The position numbers were made by a program, and so were the translations under genes. A stretch of DNA of 64,000 bases from Oleiphilus sp. (GTDB lineage: Bacteria > Pseudomonadota > Gammaproteobacteria > Pseudomonadales > Oleiphilaceae): NCBI GenBank assembly GCA_006212045.1, contig PZPK01000003.1:124001-188000 (forward strand), written 5' to 3'. Shown in pieces: positions 27,501 to 38,673 of this stretch; within the stretch, counting starts at the first letter, position 1, and the number at the start of each line of letters is the position of its first letter. The notes below the pieces were generated by a model. That model made no database searches, had not been told where the DNA came from, and saw nothing but the letters and a program-made list of their open reading frames with translations.

Positions 27501-28023
27501 GGAAGCTAATCGTAGCTTTGTTGAACGGTCCGGAGGCTTTTCCATCAATTTGTCCGGAAATTCGCTTAGTGATCATGCGTTTCTGGATATTGTTGAGCAG
27601 CTGGTCAACGAGGCCACTGTTCCAGCCGAGAAAATCTGCTTTGAGATCACTGAAACCAGCGCCATTGTAAATCTCAACTACGCAACAGAATTTATTCGGG
27701 TGTTGAAGAAAAAGGGATGCAACTTTTCACTGGATGACTTCGGGTCAGGCCTTTCATCCTACGCGTATATTCAAAAATTGCCCGTGGATTACATCAAAAT
27801 TGACGGGCTGTTTATCCGTAACCTTGTTAACAGCCAGAATGATCAGGCTCTCGTCCGTTCGATCAATGAACTGGCCCATTTCATGGGCATAGAGACGGTC
27901 GCGGAGTTCGTAGAAAATCATGAAATTCTCGAAGTCCTGAAGTCGATCGGTGTTGATCATTCTCAGGGATATGGCATTCGCAAGCCGATGGCGATGTCGG
28001 AGTTGGTGGCGACAACGGCCTGA
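24538..28023 (+). CDS. DUF1631 protein with degenerate GGDEF and EAL domains
   Basis: A 1161-residue cytoplasmic signalling protein with no membrane segments. The long N-terminal part (about 1-740) is helical and matches DUF1631, with a serine/glutamate-rich linker near 215-270. A GGDEF domain follows (DALTGLLTRQAL; signature GGNEF at 815-819, Asp replaced by Asn). The C-terminal EAL domain keeps the catalytic set: EIL at 946-948, NLSGNSLSD, EITET, DDFGSG, DYIKIDG, AEFVE and QGYGIRKP. It is therefore predicted to be a c-di-GMP phosphodiesterase with an inactive or regulatory GGDEF. The start is a GTG at 24538 close behind a stop codon; no clear ribosome site is seen. Confidence 0.88.
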   Translation: MIDSGSKKILDDLVEVTSRYLDECLERSIRVANKQLYERLQHLSDNEQSDYSYAVNLLESNLEWIVNKISVITLKSLSTPQALVTGSPDVMPEETETGLSLVSKDEFEDWLLVDVSKKKLERELGGRLSDVCQVFSKIKACHINEGNLAIGPEQLLTHLKYAIDALKIPSVAQITIYRSATASLCGDLNRMYGELVTRAAQHGVKVTREPPKVGSRAGGPSIRTGQHGGGEATEQAAQAATAGTSESENESQEELARQRYSSLNTLARLGAVLQNGNRLGDRQSASGQESASVTEVNALDSAAFEVSPLLLKLKQSKTKQIDDQGLTSGSLKDWVRQELASSSRTDADLSENETELIDVTDALFDAISLQIKGNKTLEGWLAKLKLVILKSVLSDQSFFTNSEHPARTMLNRLGSLAEIVESGHTRLQSILDRSIDKVVNEYDQDTSSIEDVVAELSGLFERHVAAYRRNSERLAHSYEGKQKVAKIRHKVILDINNMLAGKQVPEQVLQLIDKNGWREYLALTAIRDGEQGKAYMEGLDCIQQLLQWIDALYGEDEKLAREVSVEVGMEASSLLAMIDRELTGLGKTGYESTLDTLEGCLAGELRPSLVHIEHYDWPFGEGEQELEALLPKAHDSSKFSRWHRQLLAMKTGDWLQLLGEDGSTRVLRLAWAGTESFRFVFVDTQGMKDEDMSLDQLAEMLRQGNARLIEHSDVPLVDQGLHRMVQATYEELSGQANCDALTGLLTRQALERALDQTAALSMSLQANSVFLYADINDFNVANSTYGHSAGDAILKHLANVLRDFSGENSFCGRLGGNEFGIVLQTCTIEQAKRVADSIHTELSENPPVYKGGQIKVDLSIGIAEINHEVDDYDSVLRKSELACGEAKSGASGAVVVYEPQSHDIKRRNDFLFWVKKLNGSLDNLLSLRVQEIRPILGSAAHQSHWEILLGVEHDGEVIPPSPLIEAAEHFGKMPLIDEWVVRSSLAWMEANRSFVERSGGFSINLSGNSLSDHAFLDIVEQLVNEATVPAEKICFEITETSAIVNLNYATEFIRVLKKKGCNFSLDDFGSGLSSYAYIQKLPVDYIKIDGLFIRNLVNSQNDQALVRSINELAHFMGIETVAEFVENHEILEVLKSIGVDHSQGYGIRKPMAMSELVATTA

Positions 28024-28067
28024 TGTCCCATGGTTGTTCCCTGGTTTGATGTTGATCCGGTGATCGC

Positions 28068-29210
28068 TTACTGTTTGTATTTTGCCTGCACGGGCTGCGC
28101 ATAAGCTTTCAGAACCCGAATCTTTACCGCTTCGGGGCTTTGCTCCAGCCGGGTTTCAAGCTCTTTCTCCGCATCCAGAATGGATACCTCTGAACCCGCT
28201 TCCTCCTGTTCAGGCAATGTCTGGCCAAGTAAGCGAGTCGCCGCCAGATTACTTGGGTAACAGCGATAGTTCTGGTGAATAAAGGCATCTATCTGGTTCG
28301 CCGTTTCGTAACGGTTCAGAGGCGTGTGATCAAGGGCACGAATGATTGACCCGAAAGCGACATGCACTTTCCCTTTGAATCCGAGTAGCCCTGTTTTGAT
28401 TGCCTCAAGATCTTCGTGACTTTTCTTGGTATAGCCGCCCGGACTGGCCTCGTTTTCCAATTGCTGTGCCTTCTCGATATCGCAGGGGTCCCATTCATAA
28501 GAGATGGACACCGGCACGATGTTCAGCGTCGCCAGATAATCATTAGGGTTGACCTCTTTCGGCTTTGCCAGACAAAGCATTTTAATCAGTGCCGGGTTGG
28601 TGAGATCAATATTATCCTTTGACCGGCCTTCTTTCTGGGCAATCCAGATATTCGAATGCTGCTGGAAGTGCAGGTGTTGAATATAGGCGGATTGTACACG
28701 CATGGCCCTCAACATGGCCTTGGGAGAGCTTAGTGAGCGAATCACCCGAAAGCATTTGTTGAGTTTCGCGAGTGTTGTGGCGGAATTGCTGAACAGTAAA
28801 TTGTCGCCGATTGCGCAATGGGCGCTATCAAAGCCTGATTCCAGCAATGCCAGATTAATGACCAGTGGATCCATAATAATATCGTGGTGATTCGAGATAA
28901 AAATATGACTGTTGTCTCTGGTAAGTTGTTCCAGTCCACTGGAGCTGAATTCTGTGACTGAGCTTTCAAGTAAGGGGTTCAGGGTTTGCCTGAGCCAACC
29001 CTGGAAAGCATCGATGCTGCCTATTTTTTTGAGCTCGCTGACGATGACGTCAGAGGCCGGCGCACTCGGGAGGTGGGCAAATAGCGATTCGATGATATGA
29101 GGATCTGAAGCCAGACTGGATAAGGCTTTGGACACTTCATGATCAGAGTAACTGCGAATGGCATCGAATGTCTGAAGCCAATCACTCGCAGGATGCGTTT
29201 CAATACCCAT
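28068..29210 (-). CDS. Glycerolipid acyltransferase (PlsC/PlsB-like)
   Basis: A 380-residue acyltransferase. Motif I is FISNHHDIIMDPLVI (H-x4-D), motif III is AQKEGRSKDN and motif IV is VPVSISYEWDP, in the order of glycerol-phosphate acyltransferases. There is no obvious membrane helix, unlike classical PlsC. The exact acceptor is unknown. It is convergent with the DUF1631 gene and divergent from the next gene; the 187 bases upstream (29211-29397) are AT-rich and would hold both promoters. Confidence 0.78.
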   Translation of the reverse strand: MGIETHPASDWLQTFDAIRSYSDHEVSKALSSLASDPHIIESLFAHLPSAPASDVIVSELKKIGSIDAFQGWLRQTLNPLLESSVTEFSSSGLEQLTRDNSHIFISNHHDIIMDPLVINLALLESGFDSAHCAIGDNLLFSNSATTLAKLNKCFRVIRSLSSPKAMLRAMRVQSAYIQHLHFQQHSNIWIAQKEGRSKDNIDLTNPALIKMLCLAKPKEVNPNDYLATLNIVPVSISYEWDPCDIEKAQQLENEASPGGYTKKSHEDLEAIKTGLLGFKGKVHVAFGSIIRALDHTPLNRYETANQIDAFIHQNYRCYPSNLAATRLLGQTLPEQEEAGSEVSILDAEKELETRLEQSPEAVKIRVLKAYAQPVQAKYKQ

Positions 29211-29397
29211 GGTTAAAGTGATCCGTTGTGATGTTCTGTTCGGTCCATCAGGCGTGCAGTGTCAGCTGTCAAAATGGAATAAATCGGGTTTCTTAATAAT
29301 CAGTATAGATAAGTTTGTAACTAAAAAGTTTAAACTGCGTTAACACTGGCGCCTTCGAGTTTAACCCAATCGACATCGGATTATATGATTTCGCGCG

Positions 29398-30042
29398 ATG
29401 AAAAATGGCAGATCTCTGATTATACAATTTTCCAAATGGCCGCAACAGGGCAGGGTGAAGACCCGACTTGCTGCGGCGATTGGCGACGATAAAGCGCTGG
29501 ATGTGCATATCGAGTTGGCCAGCTTTATCGCCCATCGGGTCTCAGGTCTGTCGGGCGTAGATTATCAGTTGTGGCTGGACCAGGTGGGCGTTCCATACAG
29601 GAGTTCGGTATCGGGCGGGATCTTTCAGTCAGTGTCAGAAGAATTGATTCCAGTATATATACAGGCTGAAGGCGATCTCGGCGCGAAAATGTCCCACGCC
29701 TTCATGGTCTCTCTGTCAGTCTATGATCGGGTATTAATTGTCGGAAGTGATTGTCCTGGTATGGATCGGGACTATCTCGCATCTGCTCTCGAAAAGCTTA
29801 GCACGCACGAATTGGTTCTTGGCCCCGCAGAAGACGGAGGTTATGTCCTGATTGGCTTGCGTCAGCATCAGCCGGAATTGTTTTTGGGCATGCCTTGGGG
29901 GGAATCTTCGGTTTTGGAGCAGACCTTGGCGCGCGCCAGCCATCTTGAAATAACCTGTGCCTGTCTTAGCCCTCAATGGGATGTGGATGTGTATGAGGAC
30001 TATCTGCGCTGGCAATCCTGGTTAAGGGCGCAGCCAGGTTGA
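29398..30042 (+). CDS. TIGR04282-type glycosyltransferase-like protein (DUF2064)
   Basis: A nucleotidyltransferase/glycosyltransferase-A-fold protein of 214 residues. Family hallmarks are the N-terminal FSKWPQQGRVKTRLAAAIG, GDLGAKMSHAF, VLIVGSDCPGMDRDYL and GPAEDGGYVLIGL, followed by the MPWGESSVLEQTL segment. The family is named for its links to radical-SAM/selenium genes, but none are near here. The physiological reaction is not known. It begins at an ATG directly after an AT-rich leader. Confidence 0.85.
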   Translation: MKNGRSLIIQFSKWPQQGRVKTRLAAAIGDDKALDVHIELASFIAHRVSGLSGVDYQLWLDQVGVPYRSSVSGGIFQSVSEELIPVYIQAEGDLGAKMSHAFMVSLSVYDRVLIVGSDCPGMDRDYLASALEKLSTHELVLGPAEDGGYVLIGLRQHQPELFLGMPWGESSVLEQTLARASHLEITCACLSPQWDVDVYEDYLRWQSWLRAQPG

Positions 30043-30201
30043 GCGACCCGGCAATGGCCCGAATTCGATGGATGGAATGATTTTTGTATGAATGCAATTT
30101 ACACTGGATTCGTCAAAAAACTGGCAATGCACTGCTTGTGTCGCCTCATATTCGCCATGCACTGCACGAAGTCCGACTAAACGCTTTAAGTGAGATAGAT
30201 T

Positions 30202-32941
<2,740 letters not shown>

Positions 32942-32943
32942 TC

Positions 32944-34008
32944 ATGGCCTTTAAAATCCGCAATAAATGTATCGGTGAGGGGCATCCGTGTTTTATCACC
33001 TTCGAGGCTGGCCCTACACACTCAGGCGTCGCGAGTGCCATTGAGCTGGTGCGTCTGGCGGCCAGGGCCGGGGCCGATGCCATCAAGTTCCAGATTTTTG
33101 ATCCGGAAAAGCTGGTTTCAGATAAATCGCAATTGTTCAGCTACGATGTGCTGCTTGATCGTGACTCGGGAGCGACCGAAACGGTCTCTGAACCGTTGTT
33201 TGATATCCTCGCGCGCCGATCTCTGTCAACGTCCGAGTGGAGGGAAGTAAAAGCAGTTGCTGATGCATGTGATATCGCTTTCTTCGCAACGGTCGGATTT
33301 GAAGAAGATATCGCGTTTCTGTCAGAGCTGGGTTGCGATTCCATCAAGATTGCCTCGGCCGACGTAAATCATCTACCGCTGCTAAAGCTGGCGGCGCAAA
33401 CGGATATGAGTATCCAGCTGGATACTGGCAATGCTACATTGGGCGAAATTGAACAAGCGGTCGACACGATCGTCGCCGCCGGCAACGAAAAGATTGTCAT
33501 CCATCAGTGTCCCTCAGGTTACCCGGCCCACCTTGAAAGCATCAATCTGCGAATGTTGGGTACCTTGCAGTCGATGTTCCCGTTTCCTACTGCATTTTCA
33601 GATCATACTCCGGGCTGGGATATGGACATTGCAGCCGTGGCTTTAGGTTGTAACCTGGTTGAGAAGACGATCACAAAAGACCGAACGACACGCAGTGTTG
33701 AACATATTATGTCGATAGAGGAGGCGCAGTTCGGGCCGTTTATACAGGCGATTCGAGATGTTGAAACAGCGCTTGGTGTCAGTCGAAGGGCCTTGCCACC
33801 AGAGCAGATCGAAAAGCGCAAAGCGATTCGCCGCAGCGCATATGCGGCACAGAATATAAACGCGGGTTCAGCAATTACCGAGAAGGATATTGTTTACCGA
33901 CGTCCCGGTTTCGGTATCGCCCCCAATTTTCATGAGCAGTTGTTGGGGGCCGTGGCGCGCCAGTACATTGCTGAGGGAGATCTCATCTCTTGGACCAGTT
34001 TGACATGA
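32944..34008 (+). CDS. NeuB-family synthase paralogue lacking one metal-binding His
   Basis: A sialic/nonulosonic acid synthase-family protein of 354 residues: TIM barrel followed by a SAF (antifreeze-like) domain with NINAGSAITEKDIVYRRPGFGI. It keeps the His of PTHSG, the AGADAIKFQ strand and His221 in SDHTPG, but the second Mn-binding His expected 21 residues later (EKHF in active members, His238 in the PseI of this window) is Thr242 in VEKTITKD. It is wedged between pseC and hisH2, four bases after pseC (ATG 32944; a TTG at 32935 is also in frame). Either a [12 protein letters not shown] synthase or a dead/regulatory paralogue; its task is unknown. Confidence 0.8.
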   Translation: MAFKIRNKCIGEGHPCFITFEAGPTHSGVASAIELVRLAARAGADAIKFQIFDPEKLVSDKSQLFSYDVLLDRDSGATETVSEPLFDILARRSLSTSEWREVKAVADACDIAFFATVGFEEDIAFLSELGCDSIKIASADVNHLPLLKLAAQTDMSIQLDTGNATLGEIEQAVDTIVAAGNEKIVIHQCPSGYPAHLESINLRMLGTLQSMFPFPTAFSDHTPGWDMDIAAVALGCNLVEKTITKDRTTRSVEHIMSIEEAQFGPFIQAIRDVETALGVSRRALPPEQIEKRKAIRRSAYAAQNINAGSAITEKDIVYRRPGFGIAPNFHEQLLGAVARQYIAEGDLISWTSLT

Positions 34009-34054
34009 GTGCGCTGGACATGCACTACCGGGCAAAACAGGGTTCAAAGGCAGG

Positions 34055-34699
34055 ATGAAAGCGGCAACCGCTATCGTCGATTACGGCTGCGGCAATATTC
34101 GCTCCTTGCTAAATGCCTTCAGAGTCAATGACGGAGAAGCCGCTCTGGTGACCGACCCTGAACACTTGATGCAGTATCAGAAAATCGTGTTACCGGGGGT
34201 GGGTGCTTTCGGTGCAGCGATGGAAATGCTTCTGAAAACCGGATTTATGGAATCCTTGAACGATTTTAAAAAAACCGGAAAACCGGTGCTTGGCATTTGC
34301 CTCGGTATGCAACTTATGTGTACCCGGTCGGATGAGGTGCCCTCAGACAGCCGTGTTGACAGTCTGGATGGTTTGAACTGGATTGAGGCGGAGGTGCGCC
34401 ATATCGGGAAGAATCTTTCAACGCCGGTTAAGGTGCCCCATATGGGATGGAATGAACTACGGTTCAAGAAGAATAGCGCGCTGTTTGAAGGCGTCGAAAA
34501 CGCAGCTGATGTCTATTTTGTGCATAGCCATGCCGTGCACTGTGCGCACGAAGAAGACATTCTGACAAGCAGTGTCTATGGCGCTGAATTTGTTTCAAGT
34601 TTTGCGCGTGACAACATCTTTGGCATGCAGTTTCACCCGGAAAAAAGCCATAAAGTAGGGCTCAGGATTATCGATAATTTTCTCAGGATGGCGACATGA
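34055..34699 (+). CDS. hisH2: Glutaminase subunit of sugar amidotransferase (HisH paralogue)
   Basis: Class I glutamine amidotransferase of 214 residues, like histidine-pathway HisH. Catalytic Cys82 in LGICLGMQLM and the His/Glu pair in MQFHPEKSHKVG are intact, so it should release ammonia from glutamine. The neighbours are not his genes but a HisF paralogue and a PseA/WbpG-type enzyme, the set known from Pseudomonas O-antigen and Campylobacter flagella to make acetamidino sugars. Overlaps hisF2 by ATGA. The role is inferred from that precedent. Confidence 0.87.
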   Translation: MKAATAIVDYGCGNIRSLLNAFRVNDGEAALVTDPEHLMQYQKIVLPGVGAFGAAMEMLLKTGFMESLNDFKKTGKPVLGICLGMQLMCTRSDEVPSDSRVDSLDGLNWIEAEVRHIGKNLSTPVKVPHMGWNELRFKKNSALFEGVENAADVYFVHSHAVHCAHEEDILTSSVYGAEFVSSFARDNIFGMQFHPEKSHKVGLRIIDNFLRMAT

Positions 34700-35463
34700 T
34701 CAAAACCAGATTGATTGCAGTGATCATTCTGCGAGACGGGCAGGTTGTCCAGAGTGTCCAGTTTCAGCACACCAACGTGATACATTACGATGCTATCCAT
34801 GCGATAGAGACCTTTAACCGCTGGTCGGTCGATGAAATTGTATTTCTCGATGTCTCCCGCAATGACCAGGGTCGAGCGCAGTTCCGGTCGATTGTAGAGC
34901 GGGTGTCGGAAACCTGCTTCGTGCCCTTGTCAGTGGGCGGCTGGATTTGTGACGAGGACTACGCACGCGCGCTATTGAATAGCGGTGCCGACAAGTTGGT
35001 GGTTAACACCATACTGCACTCGAATCCGAAGTTGGTCACCAGTCTGGCCGACCGGTTTGGCAAACAGTGTATTGTCGCTTCAATCGATTTTACGCGCGCG
35101 TCAGGGCAGGCCAGAGTAGCGGTAGACCGAGGGCGACAAGTACTGCCATCCACGCCCGTGGATTGGGCGATTAAAGCGCAGGCTTTAGGGGCCGGAGAGA
35201 TTTTTCTGAACTGTATCGAGCATGACGGAAAACGTCAGGGCTATGAAACAGAAACACTCAAGGCGGTATGTGAAGCTGTCGAAATACCGGTCATTGCCTT
35301 CGGCGGTGTGTTTCGCTGGAAGCATCTGTTCAAAGGCGTAGAAGCAGGGGCGGATGCGGTGGCCGCGGCCAACATCTTCCACTACACAGAGCATTCTACC
35401 AAGCATGCAAAAAGATATTTGGCGGGCGAAGGCGTTCGCGTCAGAAAAGAGGGTTTGATATGA
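34696..35463 (+). CDS. hisF2: HisF paralogue of sugar amidotransferase system
   Basis: TIM-barrel protein of 255 residues related to the cyclase subunit HisF. Of the two catalytic Asp of true HisF, the first (Asp11) is Ile here (AVIILRDG), while the second is kept in VASIDFTRA. Loss of Asp11 argues against imidazole-ring formation and for a role as an ammonia channel to the next enzyme. The 3-prime end overlaps the amidotransferase gene by ATGA. FGGVFRWKHLFKGVEAGA is the C-terminal phosphate-type loop. Confidence 0.87.
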   Translation: MIKTRLIAVIILRDGQVVQSVQFQHTNVIHYDAIHAIETFNRWSVDEIVFLDVSRNDQGRAQFRSIVERVSETCFVPLSVGGWICDEDYARALLNSGADKLVVNTILHSNPKLVTSLADRFGKQCIVASIDFTRASGQARVAVDRGRQVLPSTPVDWAIKAQALGAGEIFLNCIEHDGKRQGYETETLKAVCEAVEIPVIAFGGVFRWKHLFKGVEAGADAVAAANIFHYTEHSTKHAKRYLAGEGVRVRKEGLI

Positions 35464-36749
35464 GATATTGTGCCAGGTGTTTGTATCCCGAAAACGCCAA
35501 ACCAACCATCATCTTCGATGACCAGGGTGTCTGCTCGGGCTGTCGTTACCACGAGAGCCGTTCAAAACTGGAAATTGATTGGGATGAGCGCTGGGAAATG
35601 CTCGAAGGGCTGGCGGAAGATGCCAAGCGAATGGCGAAGGAACGTAACAATGCCCATGACTGTATTATTCCGGTCAGTGGGGGCAAAGATTCGCATTATC
35701 AGGCCTGGCTTCTGTGCGAAAAACTCGGCCTGAACCCCCTGTTGGTAACTTTCAATCATGGTCTTAATACACCTGCCGGCGTTGCCAATCTTGAAAATAT
35801 GGTGAAAAAATCCGGCTTTGATCTGGTGCGCTACAGCACTGGCCCCAACAGTGTCAGAAAAATTGCCAGACATATGCTGGAAACCGTTGGCGACGTGACC
35901 TGGCATTATCATGCCGGTATACGGACTTTCCCGTTTCAGGTTGCCGTCAAATACAACATACCCTTGATTGTATGGGGTGAACACGGGTTTGCCGAACTGA
36001 CCGGCATTGTATCGCTAGAGGATTTCGTTGAGCACACACGCTGGGCAACCAAAGAACATGACATGCGTGGTCACTCGGCGGAAGATATGGTTGGCCATAA
36101 CGGCATCACGCGTGCGCACATTGAACCGTTCATCTACCCCAGTGAAGATGATATCGAAAAGACGGAAGTGCGAGGCGTTTACCTGAGTAATTTTGTCAAC
36201 TGGGATGCCAAAGCCCATGCAGAATTCATGATGGAAACCTGGGGGTTCAGGGGCATTACCTTTGAGCGGGATAGAACCTTCAATCTATATGGCAAGATAG
36301 AAGATCATGCCAATGATGTGCATGACTACCTGAAGTACCTGAAATTTGGTTATGGCCGGGCCACTGACGATGCCAGTATGGAAATCCGCCATGGGCGCAT
36401 GACGCGAGAAGAGGGCATTGCAATGGTGCAGCGCTATGACGCTAACGAACCGCGCTCACTTTCGTACTACTGTGATTTCCTTGGCATTTCCAAGGCCGCT
36501 TTCTACGAGATGGTCGAGCCAATGCGAGATCCTCTGATCTGGGAAAAAGTCAATGGCAAGTGGCAGGTCAAAGACGCTGTTGATCGTCATGACATAGGCC
36601 CTCGCGAAGAAGCCGCACGTGTTAAGCAGGTTGAGCCCAGAACGCTTGGGCCAGAAAACAGACATATGTATTACAACCCGGAGAACCCACCAGAAAAATC
36701 CGGCATTCCCGCTTTTGACGAACCCAGTCTGGAGCCGAAGTGGGTTTAG
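35460..36749 (+). CDS. pseA: N-acetyl sugar amidotransferase (PseA/WbpG family)
   Basis: ATP-pyrophosphatase-type enzyme expected to convert an N-acetyl group on the sugar into acetamidino, using ammonia from HisH2/HisF2. The 429-residue product starts with a zinc-finger pair (CARC and CSGC about 25 residues apart), then the PP-loop IIPVSGGKDSHYQ near residue 72 and the family blocks WHYHAGIRTFPFQVAVKYN (shortened to HAGIRTFPFQ) and WGEHGFAELTG. The gene is coupled to hisF2. Whether the sugar is pseudaminic or a close relative is inferred from neighbours. Confidence 0.88.
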   Translation: MRYCARCLYPENAKPTIIFDDQGVCSGCRYHESRSKLEIDWDERWEMLEGLAEDAKRMAKERNNAHDCIIPVSGGKDSHYQAWLLCEKLGLNPLLVTFNHGLNTPAGVANLENMVKKSGFDLVRYSTGPNSVRKIARHMLETVGDVTWHYHAGIRTFPFQVAVKYNIPLIVWGEHGFAELTGIVSLEDFVEHTRWATKEHDMRGHSAEDMVGHNGITRAHIEPFIYPSEDDIEKTEVRGVYLSNFVNWDAKAHAEFMMETWGFRGITFERDRTFNLYGKIEDHANDVHDYLKYLKFGYGRATDDASMEIRHGRMTREEGIAMVQRYDANEPRSLSYYCDFLGISKAAFYEMVEPMRDPLIWEKVNGKWQVKDAVDRHDIGPREEAARVKQVEPRTLGPENRHMYYNPENPPEKSGIPAFDEPSLEPKWV

Positions 36750-36780
36750 GTTCGGCGCATTGGTAACCAGGAAAAGTTGA

Positions 36781-37476
36781 ATGACGAATAGGACGCTCGG
36801 CCTGATTCCTGCCAAGGGAAAATCCACGCGCCTGAAAAGGAAGAACGTGCTGGATTTTTGTGGCAAACCGATGCTTTCGTGGACGATTGAGGCCGCACTG
36901 GAATCAGGAGAAATCGATGATCTTGTCGTATCCACTGAAGACCCGGAAATCGCGGAGGTCGCCCAGCAATGGGGCGCAGAGGTGCCTTTTGTGCGCCCCG
37001 AAAAATTAGCGGTGGATCCCGCCGGCGTCGAAACCGTTGCGCTGGATGCTCTGGACAGGCTCGAAGCATTGGGGCGATCCTATCAAAGGATCGTCATATT
37101 GTTGCCAACCAGCCCGTTAAGGTCGGCTGAAGATATCCGGGCAGCATCCATTCTGTTCAGGAAGCAGCGCGCGTTGTCACTTATGAGTGTCACCGCATAT
37201 GATCACTCTCCATATTCGGCGTATCGTGACAGCGAAGAAGCGGGGCTTTTGGAGCCTGTATTTCCCGAGTATAACCGTATCAAATCCCAGGAACTGGCAC
37301 CCGCATGGCGCTGCAATGGCGCGATTCATATTCTGGATGTCGATTTTTTCAGGGAGCACAAGAGTTATACTTGCGCCCCCTTGTTGAAATTTGAAATGCC
37401 AAGAGAGAGATCGGTTGACATCGATACCCAGGATGACCTGCTGTATGCCGAATTTTTAAAGCAACGACACCATTAG
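36781..37476 (+). CDS. pseF: Pseudaminic acid cytidylyltransferase
   Basis: Activates pseudaminic acid as CMP-Pse. The product of 231 residues is of the CMP-NeuAc synthetase family: N-terminal LIPAKGKSTRLKRKN (here with the AxGxSxRLxxKN pattern), WTIEAALESGEID, LLPTSPLRSAEDI and a C-terminal SVDIDTQDDLLYAE. The segment between 36750 and 36780 shows AGGAAAAG before the ATG. Within the pse operon. Confidence 0.92.
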   Translation: MTNRTLGLIPAKGKSTRLKRKNVLDFCGKPMLSWTIEAALESGEIDDLVVSTEDPEIAEVAQQWGAEVPFVRPEKLAVDPAGVETVALDALDRLEALGRSYQRIVILLPTSPLRSAEDIRAASILFRKQRALSLMSVTAYDHSPYSAYRDSEEAGLLEPVFPEYNRIKSQELAPAWRCNGAIHILDVDFFREHKSYTCAPLLKFEMPRERSVDIDTQDDLLYAEFLKQRHH

Positions 37477-37497
37477 TTGGCTGTAGATGAACTTGCC

Positions 37498-38622
37498 ATG
37501 AAAGAATCGCGAAAACCGGGATGTACGGACATACTGTTCCGTGTAGACGCTTCCGATAATATCGGGATTGGCCACCTTGTTCGTTGCCTGGCTTTGGCGG
37601 ATGTTCTTGTTCTGCATGGCTGCAAGTCGGTCTTTGTCATGAAGGAGGCTGCACCTCGGATACAGGAACGAATTCTCGAATCAGACCATCAGTGTGTGAT
37701 TTTGGGAGGGACGGCGGCTCCCTGCACGAAAAGTGAGCAGCGGTACCAGCTTGACCAGCGGGACGATGCGCTCAGATGCACAAAAGTTTTTCGTAACTAC
37801 CCGGAATTTGTTCTCGTCGTTGATCATTATGGTATTGATGAATCCTGGTATCAGGCGCTGGAACATCATCCTTCTATTGTCCTGGTGATAGATGATCTGG
37901 CGAATCGGAAGCATCACTGTGACGTGCTTGTGGACCAGACCTATCTGCGGGACGAACGCAATTATTCGACGCTTGTGCCTTCCGGAGCGATGCTGTTATG
38001 CGGAAGCCAGTATGCACTGCTTAGAAAGGAGTTTGCCGAGGCACGGCCCAGAGCCCTTGCCAAAAGGCAAAGGTATGACGCTCCGCACAATGTACTGATC
38101 TACTTTGGTGGTACTACCCAGCTGCCGCTGATTGAGTGGACTCTAGCCTGTCTCGATAAGCATTTTGCTGACAGGACATTGCACATCAGGCTGTTGGGGC
38201 TGGAACCGGGAAGCCTGGCGCAGAATCATCACACCGAGGCGCATCGTATAGAGTGTGTTGGTAAGGCAGCGGATATGCCCGAGATGTTGCTTTGGGCGGA
38301 TCTTGCGATTGGCGCAGCCGGATCGGCGTCCTGGGAACGTTGCGCAACGGGACTTCCGACACTCATGTTTGTGCTTGCTGAAAATCAGCGATTGATCGGT
38401 GAGAATCTGGCGCAGGCTGGTGCCGTTCTTCTGGCAGGCAAGCACTACAGCCATGACGAAGCGCCATCTGAAGCGCAGGAACGCCCTTTTGTTGAAGGAT
38501 TCAGACAGCTTTTCCATTTGGATGCGTACAATGCAATGAGCGGTTGCGCTTCGAGCATATGTGATGGCAATGGGGCGAAGAGAGTCGCTGAAGCATTGTT
38601 AGACCGAATCACATTTAACTAA
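37498..38622 (+). CDS. pseG: UDP-2,4-diacetamido-2,4,6-trideoxy-beta-L-altropyranose hydrolase
   Basis: Removes UDP from the sugar before condensation with PEP. About 374 residues, with the GT-B-like fold and PseG signatures ILFRVDASDNIGIGHLVRCLALAD, given here as RVDASDNIGIGHLVRCLALA, VLVIDDLANRKHHCDVLVDQ and the C-terminal IGAAGSASWERCATGLPTL. No PseH-type acetyltransferase domain is fused to it. The frame can be extended to a TTG at 37477 without a ribosome site; ATG 37498 was chosen. Confidence 0.92.
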   Translation: MKESRKPGCTDILFRVDASDNIGIGHLVRCLALADVLVLHGCKSVFVMKEAAPRIQERILESDHQCVILGGTAAPCTKSEQRYQLDQRDDALRCTKVFRNYPEFVLVVDHYGIDESWYQALEHHPSIVLVIDDLANRKHHCDVLVDQTYLRDERNYSTLVPSGAMLLCGSQYALLRKEFAEARPRALAKRQRYDAPHNVLIYFGGTTQLPLIEWTLACLDKHFADRTLHIRLLGLEPGSLAQNHHTEAHRIECVGKAADMPEMLLWADLAIGAAGSASWERCATGLPTLMFVLAENQRLIGENLAQAGAVLLAGKHYSHDEAPSEAQERPFVEGFRQLFHLDAYNAMSGCASSICDGNGAKRVAEALLDRITFN

Positions 38623-38673
38623 CGGACAAGAAGTTTACAGTCCCCGGAATTCGCCAAAAGAGACCTCGCTACT

